64,000 nucleotides of DNA. It comes from Apostichopus japonicus (lineage: Eukaryota > Echinodermata > Holothuroidea > Aspidochirotida > Stichopodidae). The DNA lies in assembly GCF_037975245.1 (NCBI RefSeq), contig NC_092578.1, positions 1,612,001-1,676,000 on the forward strand. The letters are read 5' to 3'. The position numbers and the translations under genes were made by a program. The notes below the pieces were generated by a model. The model searched no databases, had not been told where the DNA came from, and saw only the letters and a program-made list of their open reading frames with translations. Positions 54,601-64,000 of the stretch are shown piece after piece. Position 1 is the stretch's first letter. Each line of letters starts with the position of its first letter.

Positions 54601-56810
54601 TTTGCAAATGATTAAAATAACGTGCTTCCAGGTTCCTGTTTATGAATTTCAGTCTGTGTTGTTTTTCCGCCTTTCATAGGACAAAGAATTGAGTAATGCA
54701 GGAAACACAACCAATTTAGGTGAAGCTGTACAAGTGAAACCACAGGAAATAACTCTCAAATTGAGACCAGGTAAGTTTACATGGGACTATTTAATCTAAC
54801 TGTAAAAGTTTACCTCATTTGAAGAGTCCCTTTTGGACAAGCCACTGGCAACATTGTTTATCCAGTGGGTTCTGAACTGTGATTTACAAATTTGAGCCCC
54901 AAAACCTTACTTTTGATATGCAGTCATAAGCTTAATGAAGCATTTTGCGTTTTGTCTCCGTTTTCCACTCTTTTGACAAGTCCATCAAGTTTTTTACATA
55001 TATCAATCACAAAACAGCAAACTTAGATATTAGCCAAGTTTTTTTCTCTGCCAAAAGCGTTAATTGGCGAGTACATAAGGACATTTGCAGATCATGAGAA
55101 AAATGTCCTTCGACAATTACACATTTAATATTAATCGCATACAGTTCCCCCAACCCATTAGTTTGAATTCAACCAATCAGAGATCCAGGTTTAGTTAAGA
55201 GCTTGCTAAAAATAGATTCAAACGTCGAGTTGGTAAACTTGTAGAACCAGCGAGCTGGACTCTAACAGCTCCCTGGTACAACTGCCATAGACAATCTACA
55301 CAAATCAATCATGGTGTTGCATTACGTATTGGCCAATTGGCCAGGTGTTGACAAGCTTGCTAGAAGTTTTTGGCATAGCGCATATATACTTACCTGTTGC
55401 ATATGCATGAGCATGTTCTGAGCTCAACAAAACAGATGAAGACGAAGCTGTCAGCATGTGATTTACTTTTGGACAAAGAGCAGGTGCACCATACAGGATT
55501 GATTTGTTAAACAATTTATAATATTAAAACAGGTGTTGAATATTAGATCTAAAAATGTTTTGTGTAAAACAAAAAAGGGTCAGGTTTTGAATCTTGTTTC
55601 AAGATTCATGCTTAGGTTTACACAGCTGTGATGATGATGGTATCACCAGTCCTTAATAACCTTAACAAAAATTTGGAAAATATGTATTTACATTACTCCT
55701 CTCTTACCTGTCATCTTCTGTACTTCCCCATGTACTGTACCTAACTTACTAAATGGTAGCATTATTAGACCTGCACCCCCAACCCCCGCCCCCTACATCC
55801 AGGACTCCGCCCACTTTCTCCCTTTGCCAGATCTGTCATTCAGGAAGTAAACCAACTGTGAGTAAGAGATGAAATAAGTTCACTCACTACACTATAGTAT
55901 GTTACTGGAATGTTCAGTTTTGTTGTGTCTCTGCAATTTCAAAAGTTAGTTTGAATTTCTCATGTTTGACATGCACACACACACACACATGCACACACAC
56001 AAAAAGCCCATGAAGTAAACTTAATGACACCAAGGTGTTATTTTTGTTAGATCTGTAAATGTCACCCAGAAGGCCCATGGGTAATGTTGTTATACAACAT
56101 TAAAGGTAAAAGATATTATCTTATCTTTTTTTGTTTGTTTATTTAGTGACACCTGTATGAACTTGAGATGTCTTGTATCTTCCTTGGCAGGTCAACCTAC
56201 TCAGTTTACATTTCAAGTGAGGCAGGCAGAAGATTACCCTGTTGATCTTTACTACGTCATGGATCTTTCCAAATCGATGGAGGATGATTTGGTCAATTTG
56301 CGGAAAGTTGGAGATATTCTTGGTAAGTGAAATGAGTGTGGACTCGTGAAGACATCTATCTTGGGTGATGAAATTTCATTAGTTTGGACTTGCAAAGACA
56401 TCTATTGCAACAACATTTCATGGGTATGGACTCCCAAAGACATCTGTGGTGACAACATGTCATGAGTATGGACTCCCAAAGACATCTATGGGTGACGACA
56501 TTTCATGAGTATGGACTCCCAAAGGCATCTACAGTGACAACATGTCATGAGTATGGACTCCCAAAGACATCTATGGTGATGACATTTCATGAGTGTGGAC
56601 TCGCAGTGACAGCTATGGTGATGACATTTCATGTAGAATATTTAGTAGTGAAAAATGAAACAATTGGTTTAAATAGGCTAACATAACTTCAGACTGTAAT
56701 TCAGAATTTAAGTTACATAAGTGTGAATGCAATGACTGTGAGTCTGGATCTTGGTTAAGGCTGTCTTTGGATCCTGTTTAATTTCTTAATCTTGATAATG
56801 ATTGGAAAAG

Positions 56811-56860
<50 letters not shown>

Positions 56861-59800
56861 GAAAATCGTAATGAGTTGGAAAATCAAGAACAGTGAAAAA
56901 ACTTTCAGCCCCCACCGGGATTCGAACCACTGGCCTTCCGCTCTGTACGCGGACACTCTAACCACTAGGCTATGGACGCTGATTGTATGTCCAGAGGTTC
57001 GAAACCGGTAAGGAAGGTCGTAATTCCACTGTAGACGTTTGTCACCTGTATCGAACAATACTAGTTCTGTTTTTGGTGACATATTTTGCCTTACTCTAGA
57101 GATCAAACATGATGCTAACCAACTCGAAATCATTTGTGATTCCTAAAGCCGGATTCCGAAATATATATATATATCATAAGGATAATTTTTGTTGGTTTCC
57201 GATTATGTGTCCAGCTGAAGAGATGAGTCAAATCACAAGTGACTTTCGAATGGGTTTTGGATCGTTCGTGGACAAGGTGGTGATGCCATATGTCAGCACC
57301 GTACCGGCCAAGTAAGTATTTCTCTCAGCAATGGTGGGTTGAGTGAATTGTAATATTCAAAGTGAAGGAGTGGAGGGAGGTGGAGGGGGGGGGTAGTTTG
57401 ACAGATCGGTAGCAGTCTCACATAATATGATAACCCTAAAAAAAAATACTAACAGAAAAGCTTTTTTTAGGGGTTATAAAGAGAAAAGCAGAGTAACAAG
57501 ACTATCTGAGTTGATCTACCTGACTGTTTCAAATTTATTTTTCTCCTTCCTCTATAGATGGTTTTATTATTTTTTTATTTTTTTTGGGGGGGGGGGGTGG
57601 GATGTTGTTCTTATTGTAATTTCTGGTTTTGCTGGGTATTGACTTAGGAATATTTCTGCTGATACGTTGATATGATTTATGGAAACGATGAGTCAGTTAA
57701 TATAAAAAGTAAAATCTAACTACTCTCTGACTAACTACATAATTTCTTTGATAAAGATCAAATGTTTTAACTTCTAAATAAAAGTGTTTTTTTTTAAAAA
57801 TAATTTTCTGAAAACTGACTTTTATTTTATTTCATTCCCATCAAGAGAATCATTTATCCGGTAACCGTATCGCAAAATGCTATGGAAAATGGTCAAAGTG
57901 CTATAATACAATTCCCAAAGATGTATAGCAGGTGTTTCCTTTACACAGGAACTATCATGTTTTATAGGATACAAAATTCAGTGATTTCAATACTGATACA
58001 CAAAAACTGCTAGAAAACACTAAATTATTATTCTCTGCCATTTATTATTTTTTTTTAGGCTAGCAGAACCTTGCAGTGGTTGTCAGGCTCCATATGGCTT
58101 TAAGAACGAACTCAGTCTGACTGGGGATACAAGTGAATTCTCTGTAAGTATAACTAACCACCAATTCAAATATCATCTCCATTTCATGCCTACTTTTAAG
58201 GTTATGCAGAGCTGCCTACTGGTAACGATTTCTCATTATTTTGGATGGGAAATCATTTCAACTATATGTGTGTATGGTTTTATTCCTGGATGGTGGTGGT
58301 GGTGGTGGGAGGGGGGGGGGGAAAGATGCCAAAATCTGTAATATAAATAATGTATGCCTTACAAAAAACTGCTGAATTACTAGACTAATGACAGAATGAC
58401 CTAATTTGACCCTTAGAGTCATTTTAATGACATACATGCTATTTGATTGGTTTGATTTCCTAAACAATGTATGATGAATCAAGTCATACCAATCAAATGA
58501 AGGTTAGCCTTACTAGGACTTGAAAAATTACTGTAGAAAAGACAAAAGGACATATATTGTTTTGAAATGTAACCTTTGTGGTATTCTCTACACATATTAC
58601 AGTATGTGATAGAATGTGGGGGGAAAAACAGCCCAAGGGTATGAGGAATCATATTCATATGTTCAGCAAGGCTTGTCATTAAAGGATTGGTTCAGGTGTT
58701 TGACATGTCTATTTTGTATGAAAGAGCACAAAAAGACAAAAAGGACAGTGAAGAAACTACCATGATAGCATGCTCTGTTAAGGAGATATGACACTTTGAA
58801 GATATCAAAATTTCTTTGAAAACGACTGGTGTAAAAAGACTTACTGTGAGGGTGTGACGTCACATCCTCATTTCCTTAACTTTTGTGAATATATTTCTTT
58901 AAAAATTATTTACATTTTTTAACACATTTGAAAATAATATTATCAAAAATTCTTCAGATGTTTAATCTCAAATACTTCCTTTGACAAATATGAGATCTCC
59001 TGACATATCTTTTGGTTGAAAGTCATGAAATCTCACAAAATATTTAGAGAAAAAAACAAAGACTTTTCAGGAATGTGAGGATGTGACATCACAGCTAGTC
59101 AGATTTCAGCAGTTTCTACACAATCTGATAAAACTTTACACTTGAATATCTCTTTAACTGAAAAAGATATTTGAACAGTTTTTCACCATTGTGTTTCTTT
59201 TATTGTCCTCTTTCATATAACATAAACATGTATGACAACTGAACCAATCCTTTAAATTTCCTCCACAATGACAGTTGTCTCATTATTTTTGCTGTGTGAT
59301 TCCTAGCTGATGTTCATAGTTTTTATGCAAGTTTATACCATGGGCATAAAGTGGTGGGGCAAGATTTCACAGCTAGTAACTGTCGGCTGTCTATGGTCAC
59401 AAAGTTATCGGTGACGTTCCGCTTGTAAAAATGTTTGTAATGTCGGCTTAATAAAAATGAAGACTTTTGAAGATGTTCTAATCAGTACAGGTTTTAATAT
59501 GCAGCAAACTCCTTTATAATATTATAGAAATCAGTGATTACTAATGTATAGTTTAATTTGGGAGATGTTTAGTGGTAATACATTGTCAATCATTTAATTA
59601 AGTTGTCCATTTTCTTTTTAATTATAGAGAACAATTAACCAGCTGCAAGTCTCTGGAAATCTCGATGCCCCTGAAGGGGGCATGGATGCCCTTATGCAAG
59701 TTACAGTATGCAAGGTCAGTATTACTACTAAGTTAACTGGTGTGGCAACCATACTTCAGGAAACAGATTTTTTTTCCTGCAATGTAAAGAAAGAGTAAAA

Positions 59801-62800
59801 GTCGAGGTTTAATTGCGGTTGTTGTGTTATGTTGTTACTATTTCGATAGAAACTCAATCTCCTATCGTTAATGTTTTGTTTTGTTTTTTGATCAAACCTT
59901 TCCAACGTAGGAGGCGATTGGTTGGAGGGACATGGCGAGACATTTAGTTATCTTCACCACCGATGCGTCCTTCCATTATGCGGGAGATGGCAAGGTAAAA
60001 CACTTTAATTCATTTTAAAAGTCTTTTCCTCTTTGAATTTTATTTTGTTCTCAAAACATTTCTCTACAAACGTTCTCATTCACTTTGTCTCTTTCCATAA
60101 TGTTTTTCAACAAATGCCGTGTATTCCTGTCACTCTGTTGTTGTTGTTTTTGTCGTCATGGATATTTTTCCTTTGTGAGGCTATTTATTTGAAGAAGTCT
60201 ACTAATGCCCTAAATTGGTTACACATGATAGGTATGCCTCGAACTGCCGCCCATAGTCATTGCCAATCAGTCATTGCTTTCATTGTGTGTCATTTAGATG
60301 CACAGTGATAATTGGTGCTCTTGATAATATATATAATAAAATATAATATATATATATATAATATATACCCCCATTTTTTTGTCAAAACTGTTGTGCATTC
60401 CCTTGAATGCTGGTTGAGAACACGTTTGAAAATGTAACTACAATTTATATGTATTTAAATAGAATTGTAACAAAGTTATTATGTTAAACCATGATTATTA
60501 ATGTTCTTTTCAGCTTGGTGGTATCGTTAAACCTAACGATGGAAACTGTTACACCACAGCCCTTGACAATACGTACACCATGTCAAGTGAATTGGTAAGT
60601 TTCCCGCACTTCCATGTGTATGCAATTTTCTGGTCTTTGATCATTCCCCAACTGTCATTCCAATATCTCCAAATACTTTCTTGCAAAAAAAAGGAATTCT
60701 GAGGTTCAAATGAAAACTCCTATTGCTGTTTGTTATTTTGTTGAATGTTGAATAAGAACGTATATGAATAAATCTCAAAAACTGCTGTAGCCCCTCCAAT
60801 CTCTTGAAAGCTCAAAAAAAATGTTAGCTTGGTGCATAAAGAAGTCTTGACAGATACTTAAAAAACTAAGGAAGTCCTTTTCCTAGCGAATTTCCTTGAC
60901 GATGTAAGAAACCAATAACAGAGAGATTTCATCGTGCTTGTGTTCTGTTTTTTTTTTAACAGGACTATCCTTCGATTAGTCAACTGAATGCTGCCATGAG
61001 AGATAACAGCATCATTCCAATTTTTGCTGTGACACAGTCTGAATTTTCAGTTTATCAGGTAATCTTAATTAACTGTCCTAAGTGTGTTATGCATTAAATA
61101 TTTTTTGTTAAATCTGTATTTTATTATTTCTTCCATGTCGAACAAGCGTGGACAGATATTCTCAGAGTGAGTGGAGGGCTGAACAGAGTACCAAACCACA
61201 TCGTAGACAAATATTCATAGCAAAATGAAATCGAAGATAATTGAAACAGATATGGGTATTTTCATATAGCGCTTTATACCAGCAATAGTATCTGTAAAGT
61301 GCGTAAGAATGGGCCGAAGAAATGGTGACTACGGCAGTGTAATATAATAATATATGATTTTCATATAGCGCTTCTCACCAGGAATAGGTCTCAAAGCGCT
61401 TTACAGATGTTTTATTACCCCTGGTCAATGATAACCTGTCCCAGAGACAATCCCTCCAGTCGGCAGCAGTTATATACTGCGCCCAATGACAAGTTACCTC
61501 ACAGGTACCCATTTAACCCCTGGATGGAGAGAGGCAAGTGAGATAAAGCATCTTGCCCAAGGACACAACGTAATGATTAGGCAGGAATCGAACCAGCAAT
61601 CCTTGGATCACGAGTCCGACGCCTTAGCCAATTGGCCACCACGCTCATTAGTTAGCAGTTTACACCATACTTAACAAGTTCTTGTGCTTTAGCAATAAAC
61701 TTACATACCAGGATGCCACTCCCACCAGTGTTAGGATGGTAAGCGGTGTTTGTTTGGTACAAATCTAACCGACAGTCTCGATTTCTTCTCCCACAGAATC
61801 TTACGGAATACATTGAGGGCGCTCAAGCGGCCGTGTTGGCGGCAGATTCTCGAAATATTGTGGAAATTGTGAAGAATAATTACGCAGTGAGTATCCAGAT
61901 ACCTTTGTAGTTCGTGCAGTGATATTGGAGTGTAAGAAAAAACACTATTGTAGCACTCTCCTTGTTTAAAACTACTCTGTGAAAAGTAAGGTAAATCGTT
62001 GACAAATCAAGAAGTGTTCTGACAAGTTTAAGAAGAAAAAAATAATGTTGGAAGTCCTCTTTAGTTTAAATGTTGACATTTTCAAACTTTGTTAATCTTT
62101 AGGCAATCACCAGTAAAGTTGAAGTGGTGGATACAGCACCAGAGGACGTACTTGTGGAATACACTGCTATCTGCTTGGACGGTGTTCGGCGGCCTGGTAC
62201 ACAAGTATGTGAAGGATTGACCCTTGGAGACACTGTCAGCTTTGATGTCACGGTAACAGGCAATACCTGCCCTGATAGTAGAACCTCCAGGTAAAGACAA
62301 CCAATAAGAGTTATTGCTATAGTCATGCATATTCGTCAGTTTTGATGTCATGGTAACAGGCAATACCTGCCCTGATAGTAGAACCTCCAGGTAAAGACAA
62401 CCAATTAGAGTTATTGCTATAATCATGCATATTCATGATGCATGTAATGTCTCAGTGTCTGCCCAGTAATTAGAGAACCCATGAATATATATCATCTTGT
62501 TACAGTCAGGCAGGCATTTTACTGTAGTCATGCATATTCATGATGCATGTAATGAGCTAGTATCTGTCTTGAAAGTAGAGAACCCCAATAATATCTGTAT
62601 CTCATTAGGCATGAAATTTACTGTATCATGCATGATACATATGCATGATCATATGCATGATGCATGTAATGAGCCAGTATTTGTCCTGAATTATAAAGTG
62701 CTGTTGCTTTATGTTTTCTTGGGTTTTTTTAATGGTAAGTTGTTCATGCAGTTTGTGTATAACCTGCTGGAAAGTGAGAAAAACTAAGATGAATTATATA

Positions 62801-63633
62801 ACCATAAATAGGTAGTTTGGGATTATTATATGATTATGCATATTCATGATGTTTATAACATCTGATGGTTGTAATTATTTATGTAAGAGTCGTAAATGTA
62901 TTAGCATCGCATATTAATATTCTGCATACTTTTCTTGCTTTCAGTTTCACCATTCGTCCTGTTGGCTTCAGCGAGGAGCTTCAGGTCAACATTGATTACT
63001 TGTGTGATTGTGACTGTGAAGGTTCGGGGGTAAGATTTGATAGATTTGAATTGATTTAATATCTCAACAGTGGAACAAACAAGCAAAAGATGTATGTTAA
63101 GCCAGTGACATGCATTTGAAATGGTATGTCTAATAGAATCTCTGTCTAAGACAAGCTATAACATTGTTAAGAAATTGAGCCAGTGACATGCATTTGAAAT
63201 GGTATGTCTAATAGAATCTCTGTCTAAGACAAGCTATAACATTGTTAAGAAAATTGGATAGAGCAAAGATATATTTTGCATAATTGTATAATTCATTGAC
63301 CTCAGGTTAAAAAAAGTCCTCTTCTACCAACTCAGCTCTTGATACTGAAGTTTTGGGAAATTTTGTTGGTAATGTCAACAGTTTATTCCGAAAGAATGGA
63401 AAACTAGGTCAGGTGTTCTGTTGTAAACATTTCCAAGCTAACTCCATCAAGCAGAACCATTCAATTAGCAGATGGTACTCTCCTTTTCAGATTCCAAACA
63501 GCCCAGATTGCTCTGATGGGGCTGGTACTCTGGAGTGCGGGGCCTGCGATTGCAACGCTGGACATTACGGACGTAACTGTGAATGCAGCTCTGATGGCCC
63601 AACACTGGAGGACAGCGATAAGCTATGTAAAGC
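35990..63633 (+). CDS. Integrin beta subunit, N-terminal part, continues beyond window
   Basis: Cell-surface adhesion receptor subunit that pairs with an alpha chain. Coding exons: 35990-36062, 52373-52452, 54352-54456, 54680-54770, 56191-56322, 57215-57311, 58059-58143, 59628-59714, 59911-59994, 60514-60594, 60963-61058, 61797-61886, 62103-62290, 62945-63029, 63491-63633. All are GT-AG, phases agree, and about 505 codons are present. Signal peptide (about 1-22, [14 protein letters not shown]), PSI (CxxxxCGAC ... CGWC), hybrid segment, betaI domain, second hybrid part, then the first Cys-rich I-EGF (CDCDCEG, CGACDC). MIDAS DLSKS is at 141-145 with ADMIDAS D148/D149; NLDAPEGG supplies the SyMBS residues, so ligand-metal sites are intact. 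[16 protein letters not shown] and DYPSISQL are betaI signatures. The specificity loop is short (PCSGCQ). The beta class cannot be assigned; the stalk EGFs, transmembrane and cytoplasmic parts lie outside the window. Confidence 0.96.
36843..36872 (+). other. Candidate 30-nt phase 1-1 microexon
   Basis: A pyrimidine-rich tract ending TTCAG at 36842 is followed by 30 nt and then GTAAGT. Spliced after exon 1 it keeps the frame and would add about 10 residues ([10 protein letters not shown]) between signal peptide and PSI. A chance match is quite possible in a 16-kb intron. Confidence 0.2.
38712..38770. mobile_element. SINE-like fragment (TATAGCGC ... GCGCTTTAC)
   Basis: Short piece with the TATATAGCGC and GCGCTTTACA blocks also found in the tRNA-derived SINE at 61340-61648, but without a tRNA head. 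Probably a tail remnant. Confidence 0.4.
38850..39171. repeat. 161-bp tandem duplication
   Basis: Two adjacent copies starting at ATCGAAAAACTATTAAAAG (38850 and 39011), period 161 bp, nearly identical apart from a few substitutions. Located in integrin intron 1. Confidence 0.95.
41475..41530. mobile_element. SINE-like fragment with inverted GCGCT ends
   Basis: TATATAGCGCTCTTTTCA ... GAGCGCTTT pair in integrin intron 1, same tail family as the fragments at 38712 and 61340. No tRNA-like head seen. Confidence 0.4.
41545..41840. repeat. Diverged tandem duplication, period about 165 bp
   Basis: Two AT-rich copies, each beginning AAATGACAAAACC and continuing through a TTAAAATATGA block (about 41547 and 41712), with several substitutions and indels. 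Confidence 0.8.
42194..42248. repeat. Short tandem duplication (about 28 bp)
   Basis: AAGTCTTGTTCAACAGGTGC occurs twice in direct succession, each copy followed by ACRAATAA. Confidence 0.9.
44141..44167 (+). other. Candidate 27-nt phase 1-1 microexon
   Basis: A TTTGTGCAG acceptor ends at 44140, followed by 27 nt and a consensus GTAAGT donor. Inserted between exon 1 and the PSI exon it stays in frame and adds nine residues (EDIFTQENK). That composition suits the linker before the PSI domain, where other beta subunits carry a short acidic stretch. Not proven. Confidence 0.3.
44745..45290. repeat. GT-rich composite minisatellite (GTGTGCAG / CAGTACTGTG units)
   Basis: About 550 bp of irregular units built from GTGTGCAGGCT and GTGCAGTACTGTGT, with the palindrome CAGTACTG. 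Open frames on both strands through it (Cys/Val-rich on plus, His/Thr-rich on minus) are products of the repeat. In integrin intron 1. Confidence 0.9.
47647..48159 (+). repeat. 18-bp minisatellite, about 22 copies, open as a 170-codon frame
   Basis: Array (core about 47690-48095) of the 18-bp unit GTTATAGGTGAACATGTT. Because 18 is a multiple of three and no frame has a stop in the unit, the plus strand reads as a 170-codon ORF of hexapeptides (VIGEHV and variants), and the minus strand reads TYNNMF repeats. The array lies within integrin intron 1 in the direction of transcription. No splice or promoter evidence for translation was seen; the repeat itself is certain. Confidence 0.95.
50566..50596. 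repeat. 14-bp perfect stem-loop
   Basis: AGGGAGCTGCTACT and its exact reverse complement are separated by three bases. In RNA this would be a very stable hairpin. It lies in integrin intron 1. Confidence 0.85.
51620..51690. repeat. (AT)n microsatellite
   Basis: About 70 bp of AT/TA dinucleotides with GATA interruptions near 51674, in integrin intron 1. Confidence 0.95.
52240..52290 (+). repeat. G-rich run with G-quadruplex potential
   Basis: Multiple GGGAGGG-type runs on the plus (transcript) strand, about 85-130 bp upstream of the PSI exon of the integrin gene. Similar runs occur elsewhere in this intron. Confidence 0.5.
52626..52682. repeat. Short tandem duplication
   Basis: GGGGCTGCAGCCTAATGCA is present twice about 25 bp apart, just downstream of the PSI exon. 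Confidence 0.85.
54419..54530. repeat. 64-bp duplication of an integrin exon end
   Basis: The last 38 or so bases of integrin exon 3 (end 54456) recur 64 bp downstream (from 54483) with several substitutions. In the second copy the donor GTAACT has become GTTCCT. A T-run ending in TAG lies between the copies, so the second copy has an acceptor-like site but a weak donor. Confidence 0.85.
55973..56000. repeat. (CA)n microsatellite
   Basis: CA dinucleotide run of about 28 bp with one ATG interruption, in an integrin intron. Confidence 0.85.
56334..56632. repeat. About 41-bp minisatellite, about 7 copies
   Basis: Degenerate tandem units containing TATGGACTCCCAAAGACATC and GACATTTCATGAG, starting 12 bp after the 3' end of integrin exon 5. 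The open frame through it is a repeat artefact. Confidence 0.92.
56815..56980 (-). mobile_element. tRNA-derived SINE with (TA)n tail
   Basis: On the minus strand from 56979 the sequence folds as a tRNA-like head. The A box TAGCCTAGTGGTTAGAG lies at 56972-56956 and the B box GGTTCGAATCC at 56928-56918. A 5-bp anticodon stem with 7-nt loop and a near-complete acceptor stem (one G-G mismatch) are present. It ends in an AT microsatellite (56815-56857), typical of a SINE tail. It sits in the integrin intron between exons 5 and 6. It could be a tRNA pseudogene; the attached tail favours a SINE. Confidence 0.75.
58679..59255. mobile_element. MITE with TTAA target-site duplications (piggyBac-like), 569 bp
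   Basis: Terminal inverted repeats AGGATTGGTTCAG (58683-58695) and CTGAACCAATCCT (59239-59251) are exact complements, flanked on both sides by TTAA (58679-58682 and 59252-59255). Subterminal sequence is also imperfectly inverted (TATGAAAGAG on both arms). There is no transposase frame. The TTAA duplication is the hallmark of piggyBac-type insertion. Located in the integrin intron between exons 7 and 8. Confidence 0.88.
61240..61648 (-). mobile_element. tRNA-derived SINE with GCGCTTTAC tail
   Basis: A minus-strand tRNA-like head starts near 61646 (GAGCGTGGTGGCC, A-box-like TGGCCAATTGGCTAAGG), with the B box GGTTCGATTCC at 61594-61584. The body runs to a tail with AAAGCGCTTTAC/CATATAGCGC near 61350-61400. 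A second, diverged copy of the tail motif is at 61255-61315, so the unit may be two nested or tandem tails. Inserted in the integrin intron between exons 11 and 12. Confidence 0.75.
62230..62412. repeat. 100-bp duplication of an integrin exon end plus donor
   Basis: The last about 50 bases of exon 13 with its donor and about 40 bases of intron (from TTTGATGTCA at 62241) recur exactly 100 bp downstream (62341) with three or four substitutions. The second copy keeps an intact exon end and CAGGTAAAG donor. The true exon is taken to end at 62290, because reading on meets an in-frame stop directly (AGG TAA). Confidence 0.93.
62421..62690. repeat. Diverged tandem repeat with ATGCATATTCATGATG core
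   Basis: Three copies of a roughly 110-120-bp unit, each with TCATGCAT...ATGATGCATGTAATG followed by a YCAGTRTYTGTCC-like block (near 62421, 62527 and 62655), directly after the exon-end duplication. Confidence 0.75.
63101..63256. repeat. 78-bp tandem duplication
   Basis: Two nearly identical adjacent copies beginning GCCAGTGACATGCATTTGAA at 63101 and 63179, in the integrin intron between exons 14 and 15. Confidence 0.97.
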
Positions 63634-64000
63634 GTAAGTTACACACTAGAACCGCGTCCGCAACAACACACGTAGTAGGTGTTTAAACCATATCTCAGCA
63701 TGTTGGTATCCGTTAGCGATAATTTATGTAAAGCGTTAGTTACACACTAGTACCGCTCTGCAGAAACACACGTAGTAGGTGTCCAAACCATATATCAGCA
63801 TGTTGGTATCCGTTAGCGATAATTTATGTAAAGCGTAAGTTACACACTAGTACCGCTCTGCAGAAACACACGTAGTAGGTGTCCAAACCATATATCAGCA
63901 TGTCGGTATCCGTTAGCGATAATTTATGTAAAGCGTAAGTTACACACTAGTACCGCTCTGCAGAAACACATGTAGTAGGTGTCCAAACCATATCTCAGCA
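63614..64000. repeat. 100-bp tandem array carrying integrin exon end and donor, about 4 copies
   Basis: The final bases of exon 15 (GCGATAAGCTATGTAAAGC|GTAAGT) and about 80 bp of intron are repeated with periods of 101, 100 and 100 bp (GCGAT at 63615, 63716, 63816, 63916), running off the window edge. Copies 3 and 4 keep GCGTAAGT; copy 2 has GCGTTAGT. The exon boundary at 63633 is chosen because GCG TAA stops the frame. Confidence 0.95.

Noticed and set aside
56905-56979. Functional tRNA gene on the minus strand
   Set aside because: Good A and B boxes and anticodon stem, but an acceptor-stem mismatch, weak D arm and attached AT tail fit a SINE head better.

Overview
The window is nuclear DNA of an animal, most likely an invertebrate deuterostome such as an echinoderm. 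This rests on four intron-rich genes with GT-AG splice sites, AT-rich noncoding DNA, tRNA-derived SINEs, many minisatellites, and protein sequences close to, but clearly different from, vertebrate orthologues. I could not run a search, so the species is not fixed; a sea cucumber would be my guess.

Layout. (1) 1841-5108, minus strand: isopentenyl-diphosphate delta-isomerase (IDI1-like), five coding exons, 276 aa. The N-terminal exon resembles the mitochondrial-type leader of the long human form. (2) 10979-20841, minus strand: a homologue of tastin/trophinin-associated protein (TROAP), twelve coding exons, 1146 aa, with every splice phase agreeing. Landmarks are an N-terminal KEN box, a central DPAALATIL-like motif and the conserved C-terminal block. 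(3) 25257-31226, plus strand: a GH3-family (GHDC/auxin-responsive-like) adenylating enzyme with an N-terminal membrane anchor, seven coding exons, 648 aa. It is divergent to TROAP across about 4.4 kb. (4) 35990-63633, plus strand, running off the right edge: an integrin beta subunit covering signal peptide, PSI, hybrid, betaI domain with intact metal sites, and the first I-EGF module. Its first intron is about 16.3 kb.

Noncoding content. There is a 59-bp minisatellite (9738-10690), a 67-bp-arm hairpin with a hammerhead-like core (17902-18045), a 65-bp minisatellite in a GH3 intron, and several minisatellites in integrin introns. One of these is an 18-bp array that stays open as a 170-codon ORF of perfect left-handed-beta-helix-type hexapeptides. 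There are also two tRNA-derived SINEs and a 569-bp TTAA-flanked MITE. Two patterns stand out. Tandem duplications repeatedly span exon/intron junctions (TROAP at 15.7 kb; integrin at 54.4, 62.3 and 63.6 kb). The heptamer TACAGTA/TACTGTA is strongly enriched in integrin intron 1.

The four genes do not form an operon or pathway. TROAP, GHDC and several ITGB genes do lie on the human HOX-bearing paralogous regions (12q13, 17q21), so the order TROAP-GH3-ITGB may be a remnant of an ancestral linkage group.
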